This document shows positions 1 to 11,530 of a DNA stretch of 64,000 nt, in pieces. Below the pieces are notes generated by a model, which saw only the letters and a program-made list of their open reading frames with translations, did no database searches and was not told the DNA's origin. Origin of the DNA: Apostichopus japonicus (Eukaryota > Echinodermata > Holothuroidea > Aspidochirotida > Stichopodidae); NCBI RefSeq assembly GCF_037975245.1, contig NC_092578.1, positions 16,002,821-16,066,820 of the forward strand, read 5' to 3'. The stretch's first letter is position 1. Each line of letters starts with the position of its first letter. Both the position numbers and the translations under genes were made by a program.

Positions 1-433
1 CCAGACATAGAAATTAAACGAAAAGGAAATTAAACTAGACCATCGATAAACAAGATCGGTATGCGGGTGTTTCTCTATGTTTTTCTTCTTTAATTTTTCT
101 CAAACTATATCTCTTATTTGTTCTTCTTTTCTTTTCTTTTCCTTTTTTTTTTTTTGCTTGAGTTTTGATTTCGGATTGTGGTTTCCGTTATTCTTATCCT
201 CCTAGTGACAACGTAATTAATCACTTACACATTATTAACGTTGCTAAGAGCTAGACGTGAACTGCTTACTTCAAGTCGTTTTTTGTTGTTGGACCGTGCT
301 GTTTCGTGATGAGTGCAACATGTAACCACAACCATTTACTTACATATGGATCATCACAGGTTGTGAAAGGTCAAGAAAGTTATAGGCAAGTTCAAGTGAA
401 CTTCTCCTCCTTGTGAGCAGTATAGGCTAACTT

Positions 434-526
434 AGGTTAAATGTTCTTTAAATATTGCCGTGTACTAATATATGCTTCCTTCGAGGAATAGCAGTATAGT
501 TATAACATGTAATTGTCCGGGTAGAA
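434..526. repeat. Interspersed repeat copy 1, next to a (TA)n tract
   Basis: About 93 bp here match 1763-1855 with only a few differences, and both copies run directly into a TA-rich microsatellite. This looks like one repeat family with an AT-rich tail. No coding potential is visible and the family is not recognised. Confidence 0.75.
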
Positions 527-540
527 ATAGAAATAGAATA

Positions 541-549
541 TATATATAA

Positions 550-596
<47 letters not shown>

Positions 597-616
597 GCCT
601 ATATATATATATATAG

Positions 617-678
<62 letters not shown>
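541..678. repeat. (TA)n microsatellite
   Basis: Nearly pure TA dinucleotides, interrupted twice by a short 'gcct' insertion. Shorter TA tracts occur at about 1854-1885 and 2140-2165. Confidence 0.9.
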
Positions 679-679
<1 letters not shown>

Positions 680-697
680 TACATTACTACAAAAAAA

Positions 698-781
698 AGC
701 CTATAGCAACCATACTAGCTCAGACTATACTATATACACACATTGTGAGCAGCCTATAGCAACCATACTAGCTCAGACTAT
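698..781. repeat. Direct repeat of about 32 bp, two copies
   Basis: A segment of about 32 bp beginning 'agcctatagcaacc' occurs at 698-729 and again at 750-781, with about 20 bp between copies. Confidence 0.8.
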
Positions 782-1407
782 AGAGGACACTCTCCACGTT
801 TTCACATTTGCCGATGGATTTGTGTATTAAATGTGTTTTACCTTTTATCAAATCTAATTTCAGTTTGGTTTATTTGTGTGTTACATTTCTGTTCAGTTCT
901 TGTTTGTTCTGTTATGTCAATGTGAAGCATATATATACAGGCATATACTCTTGTCAAGTTCCTCCATATGAATTGTTAATATACTTCCCTTTCCAACCCC
1001 CTCAAAACCGTTTAAAAAAATTTAAATGGCAATATATGTAAATGCACACGCTAGTTTTAAGCGTTGAACATCTGTTGTGTGCAGCACAATACTCTGCACT
1101 TTTATACACACTAGTTTACTAAACACACGCACACACGCATCCACCCACACACAGTACAATAGTCTTCTTTACTCATAAATATATTCTATTATACAACACC
1201 TAATTGTATTCTGGTCATTTGATTGGTCAATTGCTCGTTGATTGCATGCAAAATCCGCTCTATTCCACTCTATAAAATAGAACCATGGGTTATACTTTTT
1301 TTGGTAGCACTTTTTTTCAATGGTAAGAGAGCAGAGAAACCTGTCTAGTCAAAACAATCTGTTGCATGAGTGCATTTTACCCATCTTAATATAATATGTT
1401 GTATAAA

Positions 1408-1455
1408 ACAAATAATGAATGGTTTCCATTGCACTCAAAACCATTCATTATTTGT
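1408..1455. repeat. Perfect 18-bp inverted repeat (hairpin)
   Basis: Positions 1408-1425 and 1438-1455 are exact reverse complements around a 12-nt loop. There is no T-tract or gene context that would make it a terminator. It may be the remnant of a small inverted-repeat element. Confidence 0.8.
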
Positions 1456-1762
1456 ATACTAACCTTACGGACTGTAGCCTTTCAAACGTACATGTTATTG
1501 CTATTTCCTGGCTAATTTCCCTATATTTGTTTTCGCCACAGTTTACGGGAAAGTAACTATTAGCGAAACTTGATGACATACATGTGGATACATTAACGTC
1601 ACAGTCTCGTTAGGATATTGGACTAAGTAGTACTAACCAAACGTGTGTTTGGCTGAACGGGTCAAAGACCGTATATGTAATTACTTAACACATTTGCTTT
1701 TGAGGTGTTTATATGAATGCTCTATATTAAAATGATAATCAGTTGTACAAACTAGGACTAAA

Positions 1763-1855
1763 AGGTTAAATGTTCTTTACATATTGCCGTGTACTAATAT
1801 ATGCTTCCTTCGAGAAATAGCACTATAGTTATAACATGTAATTGTCCGGGTAGAA
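1763..1855. repeat. Interspersed repeat copy 2
   Basis: Second copy of the repeat at 434-526, again ending in a TA tract. It abuts the tRNA-like element at 1938-2009, so the two may be parts of one composite repeat. Confidence 0.75.
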
Positions 1856-1937
1856 TATATATATATATATATGAATATATATATATAAATGAAAATCGTA
1901 ATGAGTTGGAAAATCAAGAACAGTGAAAAAACTTTCA

Positions 1938-2009
1938 GCCTCCACCGGGATTCGAACCACGGGCCTCCCGCTCTGTACGCGGACACCCTAACCACTAGGC
2001 TATGGACGC
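1938..2009 (-). repeat. tRNA-like sequence, probable SINE head
   Basis: Read on the minus strand these 72 nt follow the tRNA plan. The acceptor stem pairs at 6 of 7 positions, box A is present (tagcctagtgg), the anticodon stem pairs at 5 of 5 with ACA in the anticodon position, and box B reads ggttcgaatcc. The T-stem has two mismatches and loop position 32 is a purine, so it is more likely a tRNA-derived retroposon head or pseudo-tRNA than a working tRNA gene. An AT-rich tail follows toward lower coordinates. Confidence 0.6.
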
Positions 2010-3803
2010 TGATTGTATGTCCAGAGGTTCGAAACCGGTAAGGAAGATCGTAATTCCACTGTAGGCGTTTGTCACCTACATCGAACAATACTAGTTCTGT
2101 TTTTGGTGACATATTTTGCCCTACTCTAGAGATCAAACATGTATATATATATATATATATATATACGGGTAATTTGCTGGTAATTTGTTAATTGTTTTTC
2201 TTGTCAATACGTTTTATATCGTAGCCCCATAAATATAGTTTCGAAATAGGCTCTGGGGTGCCAACAGTTCAGTATACGAATGATTATTTAATCGCCCCTG
2301 TTTCTTACTTTTTATATTTTTTAAATAATAACAAACCATACATAGACTATTTCTCATTGGTTAATGGGACCTCCCTACAGACAAATCTTTGATTTCTTTT
2401 TTATAAAAGAGAGAGAGAGAGAGACTGACTGAAACTAGTTTGAATGAAACTTTATACTTGAAAAGGATTAGCCTACTTTCAAGTCTGGACTCCAGGGCTA
2501 GAGAATTCAATTACCCCACTTTTTTTCCCCTTTCTTGTTCGTTTTATATCAATGTTAAATATAGTTTCGGACAAACAGAATACTATATCCGTGTAGCCAT
2601 GCATATATGTGCTTTCGTTACGGAAGAACGGCCTACTTTAATTTTGAAAAGATTTTTATTATCAATTTTTTTACAGTACGAGGTTAATAGAAGGAGTTAT
2701 GTAAACAAACCACCATTTTTTTTTCATGTTGCGTCAAAAGCTCTCTTTCTCTCTTTAGTACAATGGGCTGTGCTATCCTCATTGATATCTTCACAAAACT
2801 AAATTTGTGTGTACTAACATGGGGTAACCAAATACGGAGATAGCAGTTTCCCCACTGTTTTTACGAGTTTACGGTTGAAATGAAGAAGGAAAATGAAAAA
2901 TGAAAAAAAGGTGTTAAAATGAAAATGATGCATAGGCCTATATGTTTGAAAAGATATTTCAAAATTTTGAAAACAAACTAAGGGGCTAAGAAAATCGGTG
3001 GTGTAGGAAGCTTCCAAATGTTTTTGAGATGGGGGAGGGGGCGACGGGGTGTAGTGAGGGGACATAAAGGCCACGAGACTTGGGGTCATAAACGAATATT
3101 CGACTTTTTAATCGACTTTTCGACGTTTAACACGAAATTTTTTACTTCTTATTTAAAATTCGGGGGAGGGGGGGGGGCTGCACAAATAAATCGCCAAAGG
3201 TCGCCCCAACCTACTGCTCCACTTCATATTACGAATAGTCGCAGAAAACCAAAGCCTGTGATGTGAAATAAACGGGGTTTTCTTTCCTGTGTTCACTTCT
3301 GAACGAGGGGAAACAGTCTCGTGTTGTATTCCCCATTCCCTAATGTGAACATTCATCCGGGAAATTAGTTGCAAAGTTTTAATCGACCCTTTTGATATCA
3401 GGTATAACGGACACGTGCCCTGTCGGCTTTATAACCGCCTACCCCCTTCCCCTTCCCCTTGCCACCCCTCTAGCCAAACCCACTTTTTAACCACGGAGCT
3501 ACTCAGTTCATATAGTATACCCCCCCCCCTCCAGCCTCCCTTCTAAAGCTGATGCAGACATTGATTGCATAAGAGCTGCTGGCGTAGTCAACAATAAAGA
3601 GGGCGTAATTGCAAAATAAAATGTTTAATTCTAAGAATAGTTTTCCGACCATAGGATTGACGAACAATACAAGTAACCGTTGTGGAAAAACATTTATTAC
3701 AACGTTTAAAGGGGTTTCAGTAAATGCGTGTAACATTATCTAGCAGAAAATATTATGAACTTGTGTACATCAGACCGTTTACACGTGATTCAGGATTTCA
3801 TTA

Positions 3804-4921
3804 TGCTGGCGTCACACTGTCCCGAAGTTGACACCAGATGGACACACGATAAAGAAAATGTTCAAATTCGGCTCTGATCGTAAAAACATCGGGCCATTCG
3901 TGAGGGCATCTTAAGCCATCGTATGACCGCCGGTGGAGTTTTTCAGGCTCCGGCAGCAACTTCTTGAGTGGTGGCAAAATCTTTGGCATGCCAAAAAATT
4001 GCCCGAAGACCTTGCGAAGGTTCATTTTCGTGTTGAATTCGTGTGTCCATTTTGCCCTTCGTAAGGCCATCGTGAGGGCATCTTATCAAATCGTGTCATC
4101 TTCTTTTTTACTTCGTGTGATCATCGGTGCCATCGGGCATTTTCGCCTCACGAAGACAATACGAAGGAAACAAGAAGCTGCCCGATTGTCTTATGAAGGT
4201 AACACGAATACGTGAAGCCCTCGCAATGCCGTCGAGTAACCATCGTATTATAATACGATGACATCGAGATGGGACCACGGTGTCGGCGAAGACAGCCGAA
4301 TTTGTGAAACTCAAGCGTTTCCCATGTGTCATGGTAACGTGGACATATAAAGGCCAGCCTCAAAGAATCTTCCACAGACAGTCCTAAGCAACTCTACAGA
4401 GTAGAGGCGTGTGTAACTCCCAAAGCTACAATCACAATCACAACTAACCACAATTCAGTTCCTGCAGAATGGCATACTTTGGTGATGAGACAACCAGGAA
4501 AAAGAAAGCAGCAGCAGTGCTTCTTTTGATGTACCTCGAGAGAACATGATGAGCACTTCTTACAGGCCCAGCACCTCCTCTTACAATAACAAAGCATTAC
4601 TTGATTTCACTTTGTCATTTCTTGCTATTTGCCTTTCTAGCATTCGACAATGTACTTATCAATACGTCGTCGTGTAGCCATCGTGTGGCCTTCGTGTGGC
4701 ATTCGTGTGTCCTGCGGGTAAACTACTTAAATAGAAATGCACATCTTCGTGTTGCCTTCGTGTGTGGTTCGGGTGCCATCGTGTGACCTTCTGTAGGCAT
4801 CGTACTTGCTTCGGCTGTTGATTGGCTGTTGACCAAGTTCGGGGCCATCTTCGTGCGAAATTCAAAATTCCATATTCGTATGGCCATCTGGTGTCAACTT
4901 CGCGACAGTGTGACGCCTGCA
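3804..4921. mobile_element. DNA transposon with TIRs and TTA target duplication
   Basis: The left end (3804 on, beginning tgctggcgtcacactgtc) and the right end (to 4921) are near-perfect reverse complements over about 37 bp, with a few mismatches. They are flanked by TTA at 3801-3803 and 4922-4924. A 3-bp TTA duplication is typical of PIF/Harbinger elements, but no transposase is visible in the 1.1-kb interior, so it is a non-autonomous element. The interior is rich in short 'cttcgtgtgg'-like subrepeats on both arms. Short frames inside it are not genes. Confidence 0.75.
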
Positions 4922-4924
4922 TTA

Positions 4925-6583
4925 CTAAAATAATACAATCCGAAGCCGCCAAATATTGCTTCTCGTGGGGGCCGATTAGAAAACATTTGACGCGATCGAA
5001 CGACGTGTAAGTCTCTCTTTGTAGCATACTTTTCTCCAACGGAGGAAGTTATGACTTCATTAACGTTCACGTGGAAACTAGAGACCAGCGTTAGTGGAAA
5101 CTCCATTCCATATTGGCAAATTTTGTCACCTGACAAAGCAAACTATTCGAGTATATACAATTACAAAGGCAATGGTAATCTTGGCCAAGTCGTTTGTAAT
5201 ACTCTTTTTCTCGCGTACAAACTGTACCTGCCTATACCAGGAATGTTCTTGTCAACTGTATTTTATGTGCCCGAGGATCTGTCCGATACAAAGTATCAAT
5301 CGAAAGCGTTGCCGAAGGCGTTTTCTTGGCAGTACAGCAAATAGATACGGGAAAATAGCTTTGTGAAAAGATAGGTACCCTACGCTGTTCATACTAGGAT
5401 CTTAACAAGACTAAGGCAATGGAAGTGTTTCAACATCCGAATCGAAAATATCGTACGTTTGTCTTTACTATTGAAAAGTTGATAAATTAATCTCAAATGA
5501 ACTTTTTGACTTGCCCCACCACCCATTTCCTTCCCTGAACCCTGACATGTTGCGATGACGGTGTTGCGCAAAGAAAAAAATGCGAAGTTTCAGTATATGA
5601 TCGGTTTGCCCAGTCGGTTCTTGAATTTCACGAAAGTATAATATCTCTTATGATATAAACTCCCGTATTATTATCTTTCATCTAGTATGTAATGACTTCG
5701 TCTCAATAAACCAAATATCAGAGCCGTATATATATACGGCTCTAACCCATATAAAGGACTAGCGCCCCCAATTTGAACTGAGGTTACACAGAATATTATC
5801 TATAAGTATATCTCCTCTCCTCTCCGCTCAAACAAAACATGAATGAGAAATAAATACATTACTTCACTGCCAAAAATTAATCGCAAACACAAAAACTCAG
5901 CAAAATGCCTATACACAGTATATGCTCAAAGAGTGTGGGCCATAATTACACTTTACCATTTTATGCCACATATGCATGTAAATTATTATACGTGCATGTA
6001 AAACTGTGGTTAGGTATAGTGAAGGCTACATGCTTGCCATTGTTCTATTAATAGTTTTATCAGCCGTGTACATAATGGTACTGTTGAACCATGCATGGTA
6101 ATCAGTCCAAAAAGTAGCTTCCTGGTTCAGCCCAGTATTGTATCTACCTTGAAAAGCAAATACAATATGTGTATACATTACCAGTCTGTACAGATCAAAA
6201 TCTCAACTTACTGCTAAACAATATACTGTTAAAGAAAGTTGACTAAAAAGTGTCAAAGTCCCTTCGATCTGTTCGGGTTCCAACTCAAAGCCCACCAAGT
6301 TATTTACGACAATTGCCTCCGATCAGGCACGGATCCAGTGAATGTATAGGGGTGTGCAGCCCCCCCCCCCCCACCCACTCCCACCCTCCAACCCACACAA
6401 ATCATAAAGGGTATAGTTTATCGGCGCAACCTGACGTGTAGACCTAATTATAGATTTAATTTATTGCCTAAATATGTAACAGAATGCAGAATTTTTCGTC
6501 TAAAATGTCTATGCCCATTTCTTATATATTTATTTCTTATTAATTTTTGTTTACTTGTATACCACATATCAAGTTGACTAGAA
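4925..6583. other. Intergenic, no gene seen
   Basis: AT-rich sequence without convincing coding exons. At 6323-6392 there is a 'caggcacggatccag' start followed by a run of 14 C, which resembles the 5' end of a hAT-like element whose other end was not found. Confidence 0.4.
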
Positions 6584-8143
6584 CTACGGAGAGCCAAACG
6601 TTCCATAAATGTCGAAAAAGAAAGTAAAGTGTCCAAGTTAATATATATATGTCCAATTCGATATCAACATGTTACAATTCGATATCAACATGTTACAACT
6701 CCATATGAACATGTCGAAACAAAATACAATATGCCATTGCGTCTATCAACATGTCAAATTCAGCATCAGCATGTCGAAAACTTGTAACAGCATGACACGT
6801 ACTACACTGGCCATGTCAACATGCTACATTTACGTCGTGCTATAATTTTGGCACTTCGGCGCGCGCCAACGTTTCGTATATGTCGAGATTTATTTCAGTA
6901 TGTCCAAAACTTGTGTCAGCATGTTGAGAGAAGGAATAAAATATTCAAGCCAAAGGGATCACGTTGATGACTTTGTGCGAGATAATATTTGCCGGACCTT
7001 TGCACACCATCCCAAATACCATCAGAGTAAGAATTTGCGTTGAATTAATATTATGAACAAAGTCGGCCTGGACGTTCGGCATCGATACCGACAAGGGTGA
7101 GGAGTTGACAGGCTAGTTAACTATACCACAAGACTGCTAATTTCCAGTTCCATCGATGCTAAATACACCGTACACATCCGTTCACTGGTCAGTCTGTTCC
7201 CCCTTTCTCAAATTACAATTTCAGCATAGGCTACATTCAAATTTGACGATAAACACGCCGCCACATGCCTTGTTGATGCATTCGTGAGTCATTGGACGCG
7301 GACACTAACAGTAACATGGTAATAATTGAAAGTTTGTAAGAATATTCTTGGGGAAATTTCACTAGGCCCCTTTCTCCCTTTGATCCAGTCCGTGCTCTGT
7401 CTTTGGGATTTACTTCAACTAAGTTCTACTTGTATTTAGCCTATGCTAAGTTAGGCAATGCCTAGACTAAGGTTAAAGTTAGGGTATGCATACTCTTATT
7501 TCTAACGTTGCCTCTAGACGAGTTCGGAGGCGTGGTGCTATCGAAAGCTGGTTTTCTCTGACGCATTGGTTTATTTCTCCAACCAAACGCGGTATGGAAG
7601 AAAAAGTTTCTTGCAAAACATTCATTATGAATGTTTATATTAAATGAACTGCTTTGTTTGGACAAAGCTTTGGCGCGACTAGTACGAATAAGGGCTTGAA
7701 GATATTCTCAATGGTATATTTTTCACCTACTGCAGCAGTTTAAAACGTATATTCAACCATAGTACCGTGTGAACGACACGAACCATGGGCAACGTTGTCA
7801 TGGCAATACTTCACTACTCTTCGCTCACCATGCTGACACAAGTTTTGGACATACTGAAATAAATCTCGACATATACGAAACGTTGGCGCGCGCCGAAGTG
7901 CCAAAATTATAGCACGACGTAAATATAGCATGTTGACATGACCAGTGTAGTACGTGTCATGCTGTTACAAGTTTTCGACATGCTGATGCTGAATTTGACA
8001 TGTTGATAGACGCAATGGCATATTGTATTTTGTTTCGACATGTTCATATGGAATTGTAACATGCTGATATCGAATTGGACATATATAAACTTGGACACTT
8101 CACTTTCTTTTTCGACATTTATGGAACGTTTGGCTCTCCGTAG
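6584..8143. mobile_element. Foldback-type element with long terminal inverted repeats
   Basis: The left arm (6584 to about 6936) and right arm (about 7818-8143) are reverse complements over more than 300 bp with scattered differences. The outer ends read ctacggagagcc and ggctctccgtag. The arms contain a spaced 'acatgt' or 'acatgc' motif every 20-25 bp, and the left arm has one extra subrepeat unit. The 880-bp core has no recognisable transposase. No clear target duplication longer than 2 bp is visible. Confidence 0.8.
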
Positions 8144-8324
8144 AACCTTAGTTAAAGGGTATTGGGGACAGACAGCCTTTTCCGATCTATTATGCAAACC
8201 CCATTTTTCCACCTGTTTGTCGTCAAAACTAACACCAATATATACCAACCCATCATTGTGACTAATTATGACTTCACCGCTACAGAATTCTCTCATTGCT
8301 GATGACTCATTTCAGATAGTTCTA

Positions 8325-8421
8325 CCAGGGTGTTGTTATGAACAACTCCCTGGTTCTACCATGGAGCTATCTGTTTATAGCTCCATGGTTCTACCAGGGA
8401 GGTGTTATGGAACTTCCCTGG
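8325..8421. repeat. Three consecutive hairpins
   Basis: Three inverted repeats follow one another: 8325-8353, 8358-8389 (13-bp perfect stem, 6-nt loop) and 8394-8421. They are joined by the spacer 'ttctac'. The outer two share the ccaggg/ccctgg stem base, so this looks like a duplicated hairpin module of unknown role. Confidence 0.75.
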
Positions 8422-8427
8422 ATCTAC

Positions 8428-9598
8428 GTAGTCAAATTTTTATAGAAATCACAGAAAATTTCCACCCGCTAAAAAAACAAAAAAACACACATACGCACAA
8501 GAAACAAAACAAACAGAGAAAATGAATACTTGTTTGGTACTAAACAACATGGCACTGGAATTGTTATTCTTTCTTTCTTTTTACATTTTTTTTTTTCAAA
8601 TTATAAAACAGTGTTGGTTGGGAAAGGTAAAAAAGAAAAAAAAAGAAAGATGGCACCTTCCGCGATATGCAGTAGCTGGCCACGATAAACTCATTTGACA
8701 CGTAAACACTAGTTACGCGAATTAGGTGAATAGCCATGACATATACATAATGGGAGTCCATTTGAGAGGTGCAAGGAGGGCGTGGGAGGGGGGGGGGGCA
8801 ATTTGGGTGTTTGCTTTGTGCCAAGATCATCATTTCTAAAACAAAATGGCGATTGGTCTATAAAAACCGTCTCTAAATAGTTGCTATTTCTAAGCACTAT
8901 ATGATTTGCGACACAAAGTAAGAAAACAATGTACAGATCGATATTTATATATGAAGACCGATAACGAAGAAATAATCGTTATATATAGACTCACAAAGGG
9001 TGCATGATTCCAAAGCATGCATGTTTCCTATAACGAAAAAGAATAAAACAAGGAGTTAATGAAGCAACGCGTGTTTCTTTGATATCAGTCTTCATACACT
9101 GGTATAGTTATAACGTTATGAATATCGTTGTAGTAATAATGACGACGACTGATACATTTGATTACACCTTTAATGAGGTTTTAAACAACAAAACACAACC
9201 AGCAAAACGAACCTAAGTATATAACACGTATAAGGCAGAATAATACATGGAAGGCCGTAAAGGCCAAAAACTCATACAGCTAAGATTAACAATATAATAC
9301 AATAACACCACAATCGTTTGTGAAGATTAACGTTGTGTCGTGAATAATATATATTGTCGTGATATATATGTCCCCCCAAAACTAGCCCAGACTTTAACAA
9401 CATTCAGGGTCGCGTTTTAAAGCAGACACATTGCAGCTTGTTTTGAAAATGATCTTGGCCTTCTGCATGTAGTAAAGGCTATTTCTTACTCGATGAATTT
9501 CAAGACATAGGAGGCCATATTAGGTTAGCTATTTACAACGCGAATCTATTTGATTAGATAATTAGCGTAGATATACAACGTTTACAACGCAGATTTAC
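8428..9598. other. Intergenic, no gene seen
   Basis: Low-complexity A/T runs near 8466-8520 and 8570-8650 and a poly-G run at 8789-8798. No coding exon or known repeat is recognised. Confidence 0.4.
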
Positions 9599-9606
9599 AA
9601 ATGCAA

Positions 9607-9966
9607 CAAGGGCGTAGGAACCGGGGGGGCTGGGGGCGCCAGCCCCCCAGTGAAAAATATGGGGGGCGGAAGTATCATTCCGCCTCCCCGCTCCGCATGT
9701 CAGAAAACCCCTTTTTCATTTCCAAATGAGAAAAAAATCTCATTTGGAGCACCAAATTGCATTTAAGGCCAGGTGAAAATGCAAAATTCTTTACAAAATG
9801 GAGTGGGAGTTGAAGTGTGCTATATTGCACCAAATTGCATCTGAGGCCACCTGGAAATGCAAAAAAAATTCCAAAGAGGAGGGGGACACCCCTCCCCTTA
9901 GACCCCTCCCCCAGGCCGGCCATCAGTCTTCAGCCCCCCACTCAAAAGTACCTTCCTACGCCAATG
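9607..9966. mobile_element. hAT-like non-autonomous element, 8-bp TSD
   Basis: The 8-bp direct repeat aaatgcaa flanks the element at 9599-9606 and 9967-9974. The ends begin caagggcgtaggaa and, on the other strand, cattggcgtaggaa. The 360-bp body is C/G-tract-rich with no transposase. An 8-bp duplication with CA..TG ends is the hAT pattern. Confidence 0.75.
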
Positions 9967-9974
9967 AAATGCAA

Positions 9975-11005
9975 CGTTGAATAAACGGGAAATAACGTTG
10001 TACGATGAATTGATTTGCGCCATGGAATATATTTCCTGTACTGTTTCACGTAATAATCACACATAGGCCTACTAAATGTTTGCTTCGTGTCATGAAATAT
10101 AATTACAAGATTCCATAATTTCTTAACGACGCAAAATTTTCCCCCTATATTTATGGCGGCTTCATGCTTCCGTACTCATGCTTCCATCATGAACATAGCC
10201 CCTGGTAACGGTACGCCGTGTAAGCCAGGAATCCCACTTATGACGTCAGCATCAAGGCGCCTATATGATTCGATTATATTAAGGCTGGCTTCTAGTCCGA
10301 GCCCACTAGGTTCCGAGTCCGAGCCAAGTCCAACTGCATTGCTGAGCCTCTCTTGTGAACCGGCCATAATGAAGGGAGGGGGGGGGCTGGGGGCTTACCA
10401 TATCAACCTATAGTTGAGACCTGTAGTCTTGACTGTTCCAGACAAAAGCACAGGCATTTGGGAACATACTGAATATAAGAGTAATAAAAGTACAAAGGTT
10501 TATTGGAAAGGAAAAGTAAACAGTACACACTATTTGAATTCAGCCAACTGCGACCAGTCAGTAATTCATAGTATAACCGTTAGGACACAACGGGCATAAA
10601 ATAAATACAATGGGAAATCCCCTTTTTCGCAACCTGACTAGACCAGGTTAGTTATTATTCCATAACAAAAGTTATACCCCAAGGCTTTTGATCAGAACAG
10701 CATCTGGCCTGTATCACTCAAGACGTGTTTGTTAATAGCTTCTCTGAATTAGAACTCTAAATAATCTTTGGAAGTTAGCTGTTACACCAAATACGAACAA
10801 TTCGTTTTAGACGCCATTTACAATTGGTGATAATCATAAATGTTTGACTGTTTTTATATAACTTGTTTAATATATTTTTTAATTGCCTTTCGTTTAGCTG
10901 GTATATAGGTATCCTATTCACTTGCGTGATATATAACAATCTTTCAAAAGTTGTCATCATTGTGTTTTTTGGTTGTGAATTGTATAGCACGGGCTGTGGT
11001 TAACA
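9975..11005. other. Upstream region of the DED-like gene
   Basis: No exon or known repeat recognised. The promoter and any 5' UTR of the gene starting at 11006 should lie here, but no TATA-type or initiator element stands out. Confidence 0.35.
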
Positions 11006-11285
11006 ATGGATAGTGGTGTGAAACCTCTGCATCCATACAATATTCTCCTTTGTAAAGTGGGCATTCACGTTGGGGAGAGGATGGAGTACCTGCACAGTTT
11101 AGGCCGCATGATGGGGTGTCAAAAGACCACGGATATCGAGTGTCCGTCGTTATTATTCCAGAAGCTTGAACGTGAAGGAAAACTGAGTATGTTTAAAGTT
11201 GTCGATTTTCGGAACGCATTAGAAGTGGTCGGCCTGTCGAAAGCAGCAGAACTGGTCACGGTTTATCAAGACACACATTTATCAG
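11006..11285 (+). CDS. DED-like gene exon 1
   Basis: Encodes residues 1-93 plus one base of codon 94, which is the whole DED-like domain. The donor is cag|gtagta. The open frame continues 50 bases into the intron before a stop, which is why an uninterrupted reading overruns the domain. Confidence 0.65.
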
Positions 11286-11445
11286 GTAGTAAGTATACAT
11301 TCCGGGTGTTTTTTTCTTTATATATATATTTTTAACTTCAATTCAACCTATCATTTTAAAGCTCATAATGATATCTTCAAATTAACATGCCTTCGTTAAA
11401 AACATATACGGTATAGGCTTATACATATATATAGATATATATCTT

Positions 11446-11530
<85 letters not shown>

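Larger units (their letters stand above)
1..3800. other. Gene-free repeat-bearing flank
   Basis: Apart from the repeats listed separately, this stretch is AT-rich with (GA)n near 2409-2423 and poly-G or poly-C runs near 3164-3177 and 3522-3531. The open frames are short and without recognisable domains, so no gene is called. Confidence 0.5.

Noticed and set aside
1938..2009. Functional tRNA gene
   Set aside because: T-stem mismatches and an unusual anticodon loop, plus an adjacent AT-rich tail, favour a SINE head or pseudo-tRNA.
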